Part shown: positions 44,936 to 56,700 of the stretch, one piece after another | Position numbering within the stretch: position 1 is the stretch's first letter | How the letters are laid out: each line of letters begins with the position of its first letter | Source of the DNA: Siphonodentalium dalli | Taxonomy: Eukaryota > Mollusca > Scaphopoda > Gadilida > Siphonodentaliidae | Length of the DNA stretch: 64,000 bases | NCBI GenBank assembly: GCA_032622095.1 | Contig: CP136065.1 | Span: forward strand, 149,613,577 to 149,677,576 | Reading direction: 5' to 3' | Translations under genes and position numbers: made by a program | Notes under the pieces: model-generated | What the model was told of the DNA's origin: nothing | What the model saw: only the letters and a program-made list of their open reading frames with translations | Databases searched by the model: none

Positions 44936-47731
44936 CCGTAAACCGGGGTAACTTGAGACACCGGGGTGACTTGAGACAAAACAGGATGGTGCCATATTTC
45001 AGGCACTATAATCATTCTGTATTGTTCTTACATTCAAATAAATCTTATTTATTCTGATGACAGGTATATTTATTTGATAATAATCTATAAATAATGAGAT
45101 GCAATTGAAAAAAAATGGAGCAACTGGTCTGAGAATTTCATTGATTTTTTTTCGCAAAAATTTGACTACTTGAAAACTTCCACTGCACCGCACACACCAT
45201 GCGGACTATATGGAGATGAATATGACAAAGACTCCAGAAATATATATCTGATGTGTCAACAGATTGTCATTTTATGTATGTAGTTACATATTTTATGCTT
45301 TCTAAGAAAAACATGATTTTCGACATACTCGGGGTGACTTGAGACAGTCACCCGGATATGACCTATACATGCTATATATGGCTACATGTGCTATTTAGTT
45401 GCTAACTACTACAGTATATCTCAGTTAATGCACATGATAAGTTGCACAAGTAAAATTGAATGCTAATCTACATGTAGCTGACTGACTGCAAGTACTACGA
45501 TCACATGTTTAGGGTTAGGGCTCATGTTGAATTAGGGTTAGAGCACCCTTTAGGGTCAAAGCCCATCCCCTCGATCACAGGTTTAGGGTTATGGCTCATC
45601 TTTTATGGGCAAAGCGTATCCCTTCGATCACAGGATTAGGATATAACAGAGGTACGAGTCTTGCATTGAGCCGTGGAGCCATGGATCCATAACGGAGATA
45701 CGTGTCATGGAGCCATGGTGCCATAAAGCCACGAAGCAACAGCTACACGAATACATACATCACCGTTATGGCGCCATTACATAAACTTTCGTATGGCTCC
45801 AAGACCTGTATCTTCATTATGGAGCCATGGCTCTGAGTCTCGTGGCTCCTATATGGCTCCATAGGTCCATAACGAAGAATTGAGTCTTTGAGCCATGGCT
45901 CCATAACGAAGATACGAGTCTCTGAGCCATGGAGCCACACGAAAGTATGTCATGGTTCCAAACCTCGTATCTTCGTTATGGCTCCAAGACTTGTTATGGA
46001 GCCATGGCTCCACGACTCGAAGACTTGTGTCTCCGATATAGCTCCATAACGAGGATACAAGTCTTTTAGCCATGGAGCCATGGCTCCATAATGAAGATAC
46101 GAGTCTAGGAGCCATGGAGCCTAAGTGTATGTCATAGCTCCAAACGAGATCTTCGTTATGGAGCCATGGCTCCAAGAATTGTATCTCCGTTATGGAGCCA
46201 TGGCTCCAAGACTCGTATCTTCGTTATGTAGACATGGCTCCAAGACTCGTATCTCCTTTATGGAGCCATGGCTCCACGGATACAAGACTCGTATCTTCGT
46301 TATGTAGCCATGAACCATGGCTCCAAGACTCGTATCTCCGATAACCCTAACCCTAACCATGTGATTGAGGTGGTGGGCATTGACCCTAAAGGGTGCCCTA
46401 ACCCAAAAGGAAACCCTAAGCCTTTACCTACATGTAGTTCAAGATGAGCCCTACACCTGCGATCGAGGTGATACGCTTTGCCCATAAAGGGTGAGCCATA
46501 GCCTGTAATCGAGGGATGGAATTTGCCAATAAGGGGTGAATCCAAACCCTAAACCAGTTATCGAGAGGATGGGAATTGACCCTAAAGGGTGCCCTAACCC
46601 TAAAGCAAACCCTAACTCTTTCACTAGATCAACATGAGCCCTAACCTTAAACCAGTGATCGAGGGGATACGCTTTGCCCATAAAGGATGAGCCCCTTTCC
46701 CTAAACCTGTGATTGCGGGGGTTGGATTTGCCCTTAAAGTGTGATCTATAACCCTAAACCTTTGATCGAGAGGATACGCTTTGTCTATAAAGGATGAACC
46801 CTAACCATAAACATGTGATCGAGGGGGTGAGATTTGACCCTAACGGGTGCCCTAACGGTTAACCCTAAAGAAAACCATAACCCTTTCACTAGTTCAACAT
46901 GAGCCCTATATTATAACCCTAAGCCTAAATTATTTGATGTAGCAATATGGAATTCATGAATATTTAAAAGAATGCTACTCCAGACAGAACTTTGACCTGT
47001 AGCACTGAATGCACGGAACGGGCTGGATGCATCTAATACGGTAGCGAATCAGTGATCTCGCTTATTGCAATGGTGGGGAAGCGTTCAGACAATAAGTTAT
47101 ACAAATGGTCGAAGTCTGTTTGTTGAAGTTGTTATCTGAGCATTTTCTTTGGCCACTACTCAGCAATGAGTTGTTCTCTTATATATTTCTTTAAGTGTTT
47201 ATAATAATCCTGAAATAATAGGTAAGGTATACTATTTGTTTTCTAAGATGACAAGTAGTACGAACATGCCGATCCATTAAATTATTGCTGTCCCTATTTC
47301 AGCATCACATGATACAATGGCATTGCATTCTAATATCGACACATGATTATTATTATACAGCCTGGATAGTGGTGAATAGCAAATATAGATTGCTAAAATC
47401 TAAATTATAATTCTTATTAAAGTAATCTTTATCTGTTGCATCATTATCGGTCTGTCCTACTGCTGGAGTCGAATTGGGGCAGTGGAACAAGATGTTATAT
47501 GAGTTTAGGAGACATCTGTCTCAAGTCACCCCATTGCCGGGGTGACTTGAGACACCCGTTCAGGCCACTATTTTTGCCATATACAATGCTACAACAGGTT
47601 AGAACTATTAGAGATCAATAGCTGAGAGGTTGTTTGAGAAGTGTCAAGTGATGTGGCTAGGGTCCAAAACATTTATTTCAAGTTAGCTTTAAAATACCCT
47701 CAAAACTGTCTCAAGTTACCCCGGTTTACGG
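44936..47731. mobile_element. TIR DNA transposon with telomere-like and palindromic arrays
   Basis: Ends CCGTAAACCGGGGTAACTTG (44936) and CAAGTTACCCCGGTTTACGG (ending 47731) are exact inverted repeats. The submotif CCGGGGTGACTTGAGACA repeats at the left end and recurs inside near 45330 and 47535. Length 2796 bp. No clear target duplication is visible. The interior carries the arrays at 45500-46930 and no transposase frame. The repeated subunits within the TIR resemble those of the MULEs at 24316 and 53686, but superfamily assignment is not proven. Confidence 0.8.
45505..46930. repeat. TTAGGG-like arms around a GGAGCCATGGCTCC array
   Basis: Left part (45505-45650) has TTTAGGGTTAGGGCTCATG and GTTTAGGGTTATGG. 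Right part (46340-46925) has CCGATAACCCTAACCCTAAC and six or so units near 95 bp, each with CCCTAAACC, a GTGATCGAGG motif and CGCTTTGCCCATAAAG. Between them, 45655-46345 is filled with GGAGCCATGGCTCC, a 14-bp palindrome, separated by spacers near AAGACTCGTATCTTCGTTAT. The telomere-like hexamers are embedded in longer units, so this is part of the element and not a true interstitial telomere. Confidence 0.75.
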
Positions 47732-47952
47732 GATCTAAGAACCTTTTAAAGTATTCTACTCTGGTGTCCCGAATAGAAAAACAGACCGGAATAGTAGTAT
47801 GGGGTGGACAAATTGGCAAATTTCAATAATTATACAGACCGGAGAAGAAATACAGGGCAGAACAATTTTATATATCTTTATAAAAGTGTAATCGTCCTGA
47901 CTCAAGGTCCCAATCGTCCTGACTCGAGGTCCCAATCGTCCAAGGTCCCAAT

Positions 47953-48266
47953 CACAGAAATTGGAATCACTGACCTTTATGCAATTTTTTTAGATTTTTT
48001 TTTAGTTATAGACATTAAGTTTTACAAGAATGGCAACTCCCATTCTCGAGGTACCTCCACAACCATTCACTTCGACCCGTGAATTTTAACAACAATATGC
48101 CGAAAACCCTGAGATTTATGCTTTTGTTGTTAAAATTCACGGGTCGAAGTGAATGGTTGTGGAGGTACCTCGAGAATGGGAGTTGCCATTCTTGTAAAAC
48201 TTAATGTCTATAACTAAAAAAAAATCTCAAAAAATTGCATAAAGGTCAGTGATTCCAATTTCTGTG
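47953..48266. repeat. Near-perfect hairpin with 143-bp arms
   Basis: Left arm 47953-48095 and right arm 48124-48266 are reverse complements. I found one mismatch between them (T at the end of a T-run versus G). The 28-bp loop reads TATGCCGAAAACCCTGAGAT and onward. GGTCCCAATCGTC occurs several times outside the left arm and once beyond the right arm, in the same orientation. It is probably a very young fold-back element or a recent inverted duplication. Confidence 0.9.
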
Positions 48267-48659
48267 GTCCCAATCGTCTGACAATCTTATTTATAAATTA
48301 TATAGGTTTGTTGCCGACGCCCAGAGAAAAAAAAACTCTACTGAAATAAAAAGAACATGTTAGTTTGTTTTACTTGCCTTCATGATCCAATGGAAAACTA
48401 CCCTTGTCTGGCGGTTTGATTGTTTGCCGGGGCTGAAATGTCATTGAAGTTGACATGTTTCCGTATTTCGTTGGACACTTTCCCGAATATGCACAACTTA
48501 ATAATCTGAATCGGAGACGGAACATTCGATTTTCTCAGATCCGGAAAAGTGACAAAACGGCTACATCTTTTTGTCCTACAAAACAACTACATAACTACTT
48601 GGCGAATTTAGATATATCATCAAAACAGACAAGAGAAAGTCAAACTTCAGACTAACAAT

Positions 48660-49960
48660 ACTAGAGACGGCAACGTATTCCATCCAAGAATAATTATAGA
48701 ATGCTGGCTGGGTCTCTATTCTAGTTAATGGACTTCTGCTGAGTCGAGTCACAGGAGCCTGGAATTTGGTGAAAACCCCTCTTTTATTGGCGGGACCGCA
48801 GGTCACGGAAGATGCGAAAAAAAAAAATGTTGCAACCCATTTTAAACTCAACTGTATTCCTACAAAAAATATATTTTCACTAAAAACTGTTGGTACCTCT
48901 TACTATGGAGCCCCGGAGGTGACACCGAATTTTTTATTTTAAGTCGTGGCCACGAGAATAAAGTCGTGGCCACGAGAATATGAAGTCGTGGCCACGAGCA
49001 TATGAAGTCGTGGCCACGAGAATATGAAGTCGTGGCCACGAGCATATGAAGTCGTGGCCACGAGAATAAAGTCGTGGGCACGAGAATAATGTCGTGGCCA
49101 CGAGCATAAAGTCGTGGCCACGAGCATAAAGTCGTGGCCACGAGAATAATGTCGTGGCCACGAGAATATAGTCGTGGCCACGAGAATATGAAGTCGTGGC
49201 CACGAGAATATGAAGTCGTGGCCACGAGACTATGAAGTCGTGGCCACGAGAATAAGGTCGTGGCCACGAGAATAAAGTCGTGGCCACGACATTATTCTCG
49301 TGCCCACGACTCTATTCTCGTGGCCACGACTTTATTCTCGTGGCCACGACCTTATTCTCGTGGCCACGACTTCATAGTCTCGTGGCCACGACTTCACATT
49401 CTCGTGGCCACGACTTTATTCTCGTGGCCACGACCATATTCTCGTGGCCACGACTTCATAGTCTCGTGGCCACGACTTCATATTCTCGTGGCCACGACTT
49501 CATATTCTCGTGGCCACGACTAAATTCTCGTGGCCACGACATTATTCTCGTGGCCACGACTTTATGCTCGTGGCCACGACTTTATTCTCGTGGCCACGAC
49601 ATTATTCTCGTGCCCACGGCTTTATTCTCGTGGCCACGACTTTATTCTCGTGCCCACGACTTCGTAGTCTCGTGGCCACGACCTCATATTCTCGTGGCCA
49701 CGACTTCATATGCTCGTGGCCACGACTTCATATTCTCGTGGCCACGACTTTATTCTCGTGGCCACGACTTAAAAAAAAAATTCGGATGTCACCTCCGGGG
49801 CTCCATATCTTACACCCTAGATGTCAATCTACAACATTCCATAGGTATATTTTTCCAGTTCTTCGAATATCTCACTGTATTTCGGTAATTTATTGTAAAT
49901 TCACCAACGAACACAAATGTGCCGCCGCTCCATCACCTGTTTACGAATCGGAAATGACAA
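48660..49960 (+). repeat. Paralogous segment, occupied by the 904-bp element
   Basis: About 145 bp left of 48904 and about 150 bp right of 49807 match, in reverse orientation, the continuous segment at about 52488-52790. Examples are CACAGGAGCCTGGAATTTGG at 48749 and CCTAGATGTCAATCTACAAC at 49816. The two copies differ at scattered bases. Confidence 0.85.
48904..49807. mobile_element. 904-bp TIR element built of inverted CTCGTGGCCACGAC arrays
   Basis: Ends TATGGAGCCCCGGAGGTGAC (48904) and its complement (ending 49807), flanked by the 6-bp duplication TCTTAC (48898-48903, 49808-49813). The interior is two head-to-head arrays: about 16 units of GTCGTGGCCACGAG to 49275, a hybrid hinge GTCGTGGCCACGAC near 49278, then about 23 units of CTCGTGGCCACGAC to 49770. 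Spacers are ATTA, TTTATT or TTCATATT. There is no coding content, and the WPRLYSRGHD-type open frames are an artefact of the repeat. The superfamily is unknown to me; 6-bp duplications occur in IS3EU and Dada. Confidence 0.93.
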
Positions 49961-51056
49961 ACGGCGCAAAACCATTTTTCCGGAATAACAAAGTCGGAAC
50001 GAAATAAAATCGAAACCTAAACTTAAAGCCCGCGAAATTCAAAAATATTTGAAAGTGCGTGCGGTTTTCGAACTTAGGCGCCAGAAAACTTAAATCAGTT
50101 TATGTTTGCGTCATACTATGCGCGTTTTTGAAGATCTAATCCTGATGTTTTGTGTATTTTCCTGAACATTTCTGTATTTTTCTGTGTCTGCTGTTATCAT
50201 CTCATGAAAATGACGACTACCCAACTCTTCTTGCTTTATGTTCGTTATGTACCGGTAGGCCTATGTACTACTGTCGCGCTCGTTCTATAGGCCTAAAATA
50301 TCCATCATATAATAGTAATAGTAATCAACCCACTGATTACTGGTCGAATATCACGAAGTAGAAGAAAAAGAAGATATATAGACTCACGGGGAGGCCTGGT
50401 AGGCTATATATGCCTATGCACGAAGCGATTCCTTTAGGCCTATGCGTTTTGGTGCAGATTCGTTGCCAGAATATCTGAATTATTTCCACATAAAATGCTG
50501 TTTTTTACTAGTTCTGACGAACAAATATATGTCTTAGTTGATGAGAGAAGAAGGTAACGATATTGGCCATGCACATATAGAACGAGTGTTTAGTTTCGCG
50601 AAATTCAAAATTGTCAATGTAGGGTACAAAAACTCGTCATTAATATGCCAAATACAGTAACAAAATGTAATAAGATTCTTTAATGTAAGAGCACAAAATT
50701 ATCCTGCGTATTCTTTACGGTATACGTTTTATGTGTGCGTTTGCAAGTTGTAATGCAAACTGGTTTACCGAATAACTAGTTTATAAATTTGAGTTAGTGA
50801 TAAACTCGCTAACATAAATTTTATTTAATAAGCAACTATAAGTATTGTCAATTTTACCGGTACCAGGATCTATAAATAGTATAGGCATACGTCACTCGTG
50901 ACTCGTGTGTCAGCACCAAAACTCTCAAAGAATGGCTTTATGCGTATGATTATATAGCCTGTGCTCATGAATTGGAAATTCAAGACAGCTAGCCACCATC
51001 GGCATTGTTTTTCTCAAAATCAAAAATACCAAAAAAATATTAAAAACATTACTTAA
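49961..51056. other. Intergenic, little recognised
   Basis: No coding region is supported. A pearl-like relic (GCCACCATCGGCATTG) is near 50993. Otherwise unremarkable. Confidence 0.45.
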
Positions 51057-51562
51057 TGAAACTTTCGCTGATGGGGTCATTGTCACAAGGCCCGCGATCC
51101 GATCACATTCGTAGCCAGCTTTTTTAATCGATCACAAATGTAGCCAGCTTTTCTATGGCGATCACATTTGTAGCCAGCTTTTCATATTCAGGCAAGCCTC
51201 AATGAACACGATCAGGTTAATCTAATTTTTCTGAGTTGATTGATGAACAACAACTTGAATTTAGTTTTGGTATTAGTTCATCTAATAACCTTATGTTTCT
51301 GATCAATGTCGTTGGAATGCTCGAATTATATTCCAATATAAGTTGATAAACGAAGTCAGTTTTGGAACATGACGTCGACATTTTAGTCACGAACGTGATG
51401 ACGTCATATTTCGGGCAATATAAAGCACGAATTAGAAAACCTGGCTACGAATGTGAACGCCGGTGAAAAAAGCTGGCTACATTTGTGATCCATTTAAAAA
51501 GCTGGCTACGAATGTGGCCGGAGCCTTGTGACAATGACCCCATCGGCGTAACTTTCATGGTC
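51057..51562. mobile_element. Fold-back element with repeated GTAGCCAGCTTTT motifs
   Basis: Inverted ends GATGGGGTCATTGTCACAAG (51070) and CTTGTGACAATGACCCCATC (ending 51544), with matching text extending about 12 bp further out (ATGAAACTTTCGC versus GCGTAACTTTCAT). Just inside the left end are three direct copies of GATCACATTYGTAGCCAGCTT-like 20-mers; inside the right end are three inverted copies (AGCTGGCTACGAATGTG). No reading frame. It lies in a degraded pearl-like region. Confidence 0.82.
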
Positions 51563-52395
51563 GATGAAACGAGTGGCTGAAATCCGACGGCGGCCATGTT
51601 TCTATGACTAATTTCTCGACGATCGCACCAATGCTATACAGACTCTAGCAATGATTCGTTCTCATTTTGATACCAATGTCACGACCCATGAACAATTTCA
51701 CGATGATCGGTGCATCGACATAGTCCTAGGCGCTAGGCAGTGTTATTGATTTAATTATATATGCAGTGTTATCGCTGAAATCCGACGGCGGCCATGTTTC
51801 TTTGAGAATTCACACCAAAATGACACGTTCCCATCTACATGTGAACCTCCATGACAAATTTAATTATGATCGGACCAACACTGCGACCTCTTGCCCGTGC
51901 TAAATGATGCAATTTTGAAATCCAAGATGGCTGCTGGCGGCCATGTTTTTCATGCAAATGAGCCCAAAATGACTCGGTGTCGTCTATATATCAATGTCAT
52001 GATCGATAACATATTTCGTGATGATAGGTGCATCGATACAGGCTCTAGGCTGTGTTATTGATTCAGATTTATCTAGTATTATCACTGAAATCGAAGATGG
52101 CCAATGGCGGCCATGTTTCTTGGAGGATTCACACCAAAATGACTCGTTCCCATCTACGTGTCAATGTAAACCTCCATGACAAATTTAATGATGATCAGAT
52201 AAACACTGCTTCTTCTAGCCCATGCTAAATGATGCAATTTTGAAATCCAAGATGGCTGCCAGCGGCCATGTATTTATGCAAATGAGCCCAAAATGATTCG
52301 TTCCCATCTAGACGCCAATGTCATCATCCATCAAAAAGTTCATGATGATCAGTGAATCGGTACGGTCATGTAGGCCTAATAAACATGTAATCAGC
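51563..52395 (-). repeat. Diverged pearl-like units
   Basis: Reverse-oriented units near 51590, 51790, 51930, 52100 and 52240 with GGCGGCCATGTTTCT or AAATCCAAGATGGCTGC. They are more diverged than the 38-43 kb arrays and have no clear head or tail. Confidence 0.7.
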
Positions 52396-52487
52396 AGCTA
52401 TCTTCGAAATTATAAACGGTACTTTTATGCTATCCGTCTCCGGATCATAGTTTTAAAGTTACCGCATATTTCGGTACTAGTTCCGCT

Positions 52488-52790
52488 ACTTCGATTCGTA
52501 AACAGGTGATGGAGCGGCGGCACATTTGTGTTCGTTGGTGAATTTACAATAAATAACCGAAATACAGTGAGATTTTCGAAGAACTGGAAAAATATACCTA
52601 TGGAATGTTGTAGATTGGCATCTAGGGTGTAAGAGGTACCAACAGTTTTTAGTAAAAATATACTTTTTGTAGGAATACAGTTGAGTTCAAAATGGGTGGC
52701 AATTTTTTTTGTTTCGTACCTTACGTGACCTGCGGTCCAGGGTGGTGGTTCCGCCAATAAAAGAGAGTTTTCGACCAAATTCCAGGCTCC
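52488..52790 (-). repeat. Paralogous segment with the empty insertion site
   Basis: Reverse complement of the flanks of the 904-bp element, continuous and without the element. A single GTAAGA (TCTTAC on the other strand) at 52629-52634 marks the unoccupied target. Beyond it, GTTTACGAATCG and CCTGTGGTCGAGG mark where homology fades. Confidence 0.88.
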
Positions 52791-53186
52791 TGTGGTCGAG
52801 GTAGACAAATGCATGATGTGATAATAATGCATGACATGATAATACGCAAGAAATCTGTACAATGTACGCGTTTGCCCCTTTCCAGAAGAGTCTTCAAGAG
52901 AGCAGAATGTGATATTCCGTATATTGAGTTTAAATGATCCGTATCCTGTATTCCGTGGTACCGGAAGTTGTAATTTGTGAATCCAAGGTAAACCCAATTC
53001 GAAATATTCGATTCGAGGTCCTCAAAAAAAAGTTTCTATAGCTTTCAAATTTCAGTTTTAAAGTACATATGCGATTAGGTTATACTGATTCCGTGGTTAT
53101 CAACCTCTCCGACGACATTAGTTGTGTGAGTGAAGTGGGTATTATCGAATCGAATCGAGTAGGCCTACAGCCTACACTACAGGCTA

Positions 53187-53685
53187 CAGGAATCACGGAA
53201 CTAAATGGTTTCCCATAGGCGACAGTGTTAACGTTTCGGCCAAATTCACTGAATTGAAGCCTGTAGGCCATATCAGTGATGTTTACCCGGCTAGATTGAC
53301 ACCAGTTGATCACGAAAATGGTAGAAAAATCATAGGTCATGTGTTTACTTTTTAAAATAAATCCCCAAGTGTACGATAGACCCGATGTCACTAGAAATGT
53401 ATTTTGATTTTGAAATGTGTTTGAGCTGATCATTAGGGCGGCGTAGTGTCTAGTGTACGACAGGGCTATCCCACAGCCAAATTTGAATTTGATCTGGAAA
53501 AATCCAGAACTACAGCAGCTAGTTAAATAAATTTCCCGCTCACAAAAAAACATTCCCCCATTCATTCACCAGTTTAAATTATTTAGATATGATGTACAAA
53601 TCAAAGAAACGCGATGTCATCCTTTAATAACGTGTCGCATGTATCAGGTGAAGGTCATTCTTCAGTTACCTTCACCTTTAGCATT
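53187..53685 (+). mobile_element. 0.46-kb TIR element, copy 1, left part
   Basis: Begins AGGAATCACGGAACTAAATG. The element continues after the inserted MULE, at 59375-59416. Copy 2 is at 60305. This copy has 84 bp not in copy 2, bounded by the direct repeat AGTGTACGA (53368, 53452). The minus-strand open frame here (161 codons) has no recognisable domain and is disrupted in copy 2. Confidence 0.8.
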
Positions 53686-53796
53686 GGAAACGGGCCCACT
53701 CGCCCCAGGGCCCACTCGCCCCAGTCGACCTGGGCCAGCTCGCCCCGAGTCAGCTCGCCCCGGGCCAGCTCGCCCCAAGGGATAATTATGTCTTAT

Positions 53797-56700
53797 TATA
53801 CCCCCCGCAACGAAGTTAGGGGGGGTATACTGGTCTGGAGTCAGCTTGTCCGTCCGTCGTCCGTCCGTGGACACAAATTTGTCCGGAGTTTTTCTCAGTC
53901 GTTTTTTGATAAATTTCCGTGAAACTTGGCACAGACATCAACCACCATGGGAACCTGTGCACCTGCGATTATGACGTCTGTCCGACATTTTTTGGTGGAG
54001 TTATCCCCCTTTTTCAACTTTGAAACTTTTTTTTGCAACATGCATAATTTTGTCCAAGCTTTTATTCCTACATTTTTCAGTCAATAGGTTTAAGATTAGG
54101 GTTATGTTTGTACACCTGCAATGGGAACTGGGCTCTTTCACGTTAAAGGTTGACCACAAGTGGCCAAACATGGTGAAAAAAAAGTGTTTTTCAAATTAAT
54201 TTTTCTTCGTTAATTCATGTTAGCAACATCATACTGGATCGTGAACTAAAGTTTCAGAGCAGTAGCAAGTGTATTTTGATTTTTCAGGTTTGGTCTATGC
54301 AGGATTCCCTCAAAATTGAAAATAATGAACAACTAATTTCTAATGTCTGAATTTTAATTATTATGCATCTCTTTCCAGAACGATATAACACGACGTTGAG
54401 CATTGAACAATCAGAGAACATATATGTCAAAATTACTGAAAAAATCTTTGAATTTCGATATTTTTCAAATTTATATGTAAATTATGAACTCTTAATATCC
54501 ATATTCCCTAATGGTTATTCTCTGATAATAGAAAGATGATTTAGTTGAGTAAAGATTTTACATCTCAAGGTGAAGTGCATGCTTTAAGGATTGTAATATT
54601 GAAAACATTAACAAAATCGGACAATAATTGACTCAACAAGAGCATTTTTTTAAATCGCCAATTTCCACTGATTTATTCTCGGAGAGGACACCCTTTTTTA
54701 ACATTCATTTTCTGTAGACATCAGTCTTGTAACTAGATGATAGAAAGGTTACTGATTTTCATTGCTTTGTAATATATTTTATAGAACTTGAATAGACCTG
54801 TCAAACTGAGAAACGTGAAGATAAACATATTGATACTCTTGGAACCATGGCAAATGATAAGTTGGGGCAAAACCTGTTGTCCCATAAGGCCATAACCAGT
54901 GTTTATGTATGGTACACATAGTTTCGGTCCAGCTTGACTACTCATTGTCCGTCCGTCTGTCTATCCATACATAGACATTTTATGCATGATGCAATAACTC
55001 AAACATTTTCTGTGCAATTGGAACTGAATTTTGAATGAGTTTCTCAGCCCAAATTGCAGTATTAGTTTGAAAATGGGTTTGATCTGATTTTTTAATACAT
55101 ATAGGTATAGGTATGGGCCTCTTCGACTTAGATTTCATGCATGCTGCAATGAATAAACATGTTTTATCTGATCGGAACCAAATTTGGTAATTGGATTATG
55201 ATTTCTCAGCCCAGAATACAGACCAAGTTCCAATATGGGTTCCATTTTTTTTTACTGGAGTTATTGCCCTTTTTCGACTTAGAATTATTCAGAGTTTCCT
55301 GATTAATACAGGCTTCACTATATAAGAGACAAGAGACACCTACAGACAACGTGAATCTTTGAAATAGAGTTATTTTTAGCTATCATATATTAGCCCTATT
55401 ATAACCTGTAATGCATTGGCATTCATAAATGAATGGAGTCTCCACTCTCCAATTCAATTCTAAAAGTATAAATTAGAATAGTCCATTGTCCATTGGTAGG
55501 GATTTTTTTTCAGAATATGAGCAGACAGCGAACCCACATTTAATGTAGTAGTGCACTATTTAAAATTCTAAATTATTTGCAGTCTCACTGGGTGGATTTC
55601 CATAATACATGTACTTCGTATGGAGCATTGCCATAAGATATAGTTTATAATTTGTTCATTTGGTCATGGTTGAGTGGATTTTAGGGGACACCGATGGGGT
55701 GAGAAGATTAACATTGAGGACTATGGGGTTGTCATGGATTTCATGTTGAGAACAGAAATCAATGCTTTTCTATGAATGAAACAAATCTATTGAGTGCTAT
55801 AGAGCATTTGGAAAAGGGGCTAGCGGTATCTTCAGTTTATCATGTCAGGAGCTTCAGGGGGTTCTAGTCAGGAGGCAATTAAAGGGTCAGATAACTCTAA
55901 ATAAGATAAGTACTTCAAAAATCTATTTATCCAGTCCAAGAAGGCAGATGAACATTGTTAATACTTGGTATGGATTATTGCGATGAACAATAGTTGTTCA
56001 TCTTGTCATGGTTGATTGAAATTTAGGGGCCACAGAGTGAGCACAGAAGATTAACATTGAATATTATTGATATTAGCATTCAAGGTAATTATAAAACATT
56101 GTAATGTGTGAAATCATTCTATTGGGGGCTACTTACTGTCTTCAATATGAACTATGGTAATCTGTACTAAGGGTCATAGGGGCAGAATCCTCATCATATT
56201 ATGGTGTATAAACATTGTATAGATAATACATTTGTTACTTGTATGGTCTAAACTATTTTCTTGAGAGCTATACTGACTTAAATAGGGTATGAACTTTGTT
56301 CATTTATCTCAGGTTGAAGGTCCTTGGGTATTCCAATATTATTATATGCCTGTCAATCTCAATTTGTCAAATTGAGACTACTAATGAAAATTGGCACAAG
56401 GACCAACAAATTCCAATAATTTGAGAATTTGTGTTATTATGTACATTTGTCTATACTAATATTAGTACATAACAAAATATATAACTCTCTATAATTCAAC
56501 ATTAAAACTGTAGATTATGATTCCAATCATAGCTTTTTACTATCGCCGAGGGATGGGTTAAACATCTGCTGATCATGATCAGCCTCTTGTTAATAATCAG
56601 AGATTTGTGAAAATACGATTATTTTAATATATGTACTTGTACTAAATATCACTTCCATATTATAAACAAATATCTTTGTTTACAATGCAAAATTTATCCA

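Noticed and set aside
45505-46925. True interstitial telomere or chromosome-end junction
   Set aside because: TTAGGG/CCCTAA hexamers occur once or twice per longer unit and the block lies inside a TIR-bounded element.
48940-49775. Possible CRISPR array (regular short repeats and spacers)
   Set aside because: The spacers are not unique, unit orientation inverts at the middle, TIRs and a target duplication bound it, and the genome is a metazoan one.
48860-50007. Long open frames of WPRLYSRGHD-type repeats on both strands
   Set aside because: They are translations of the palindromic CTCGTGGCCACGAC array; open in several frames and both strands, with no start context or homology.
53080-53565. 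161-codon minus-strand open frame as a gene
   Set aside because: It lies in a TIR element, is shortened in the sister copy by an 84-bp and a 6-bp change, and has no recognisable domain.
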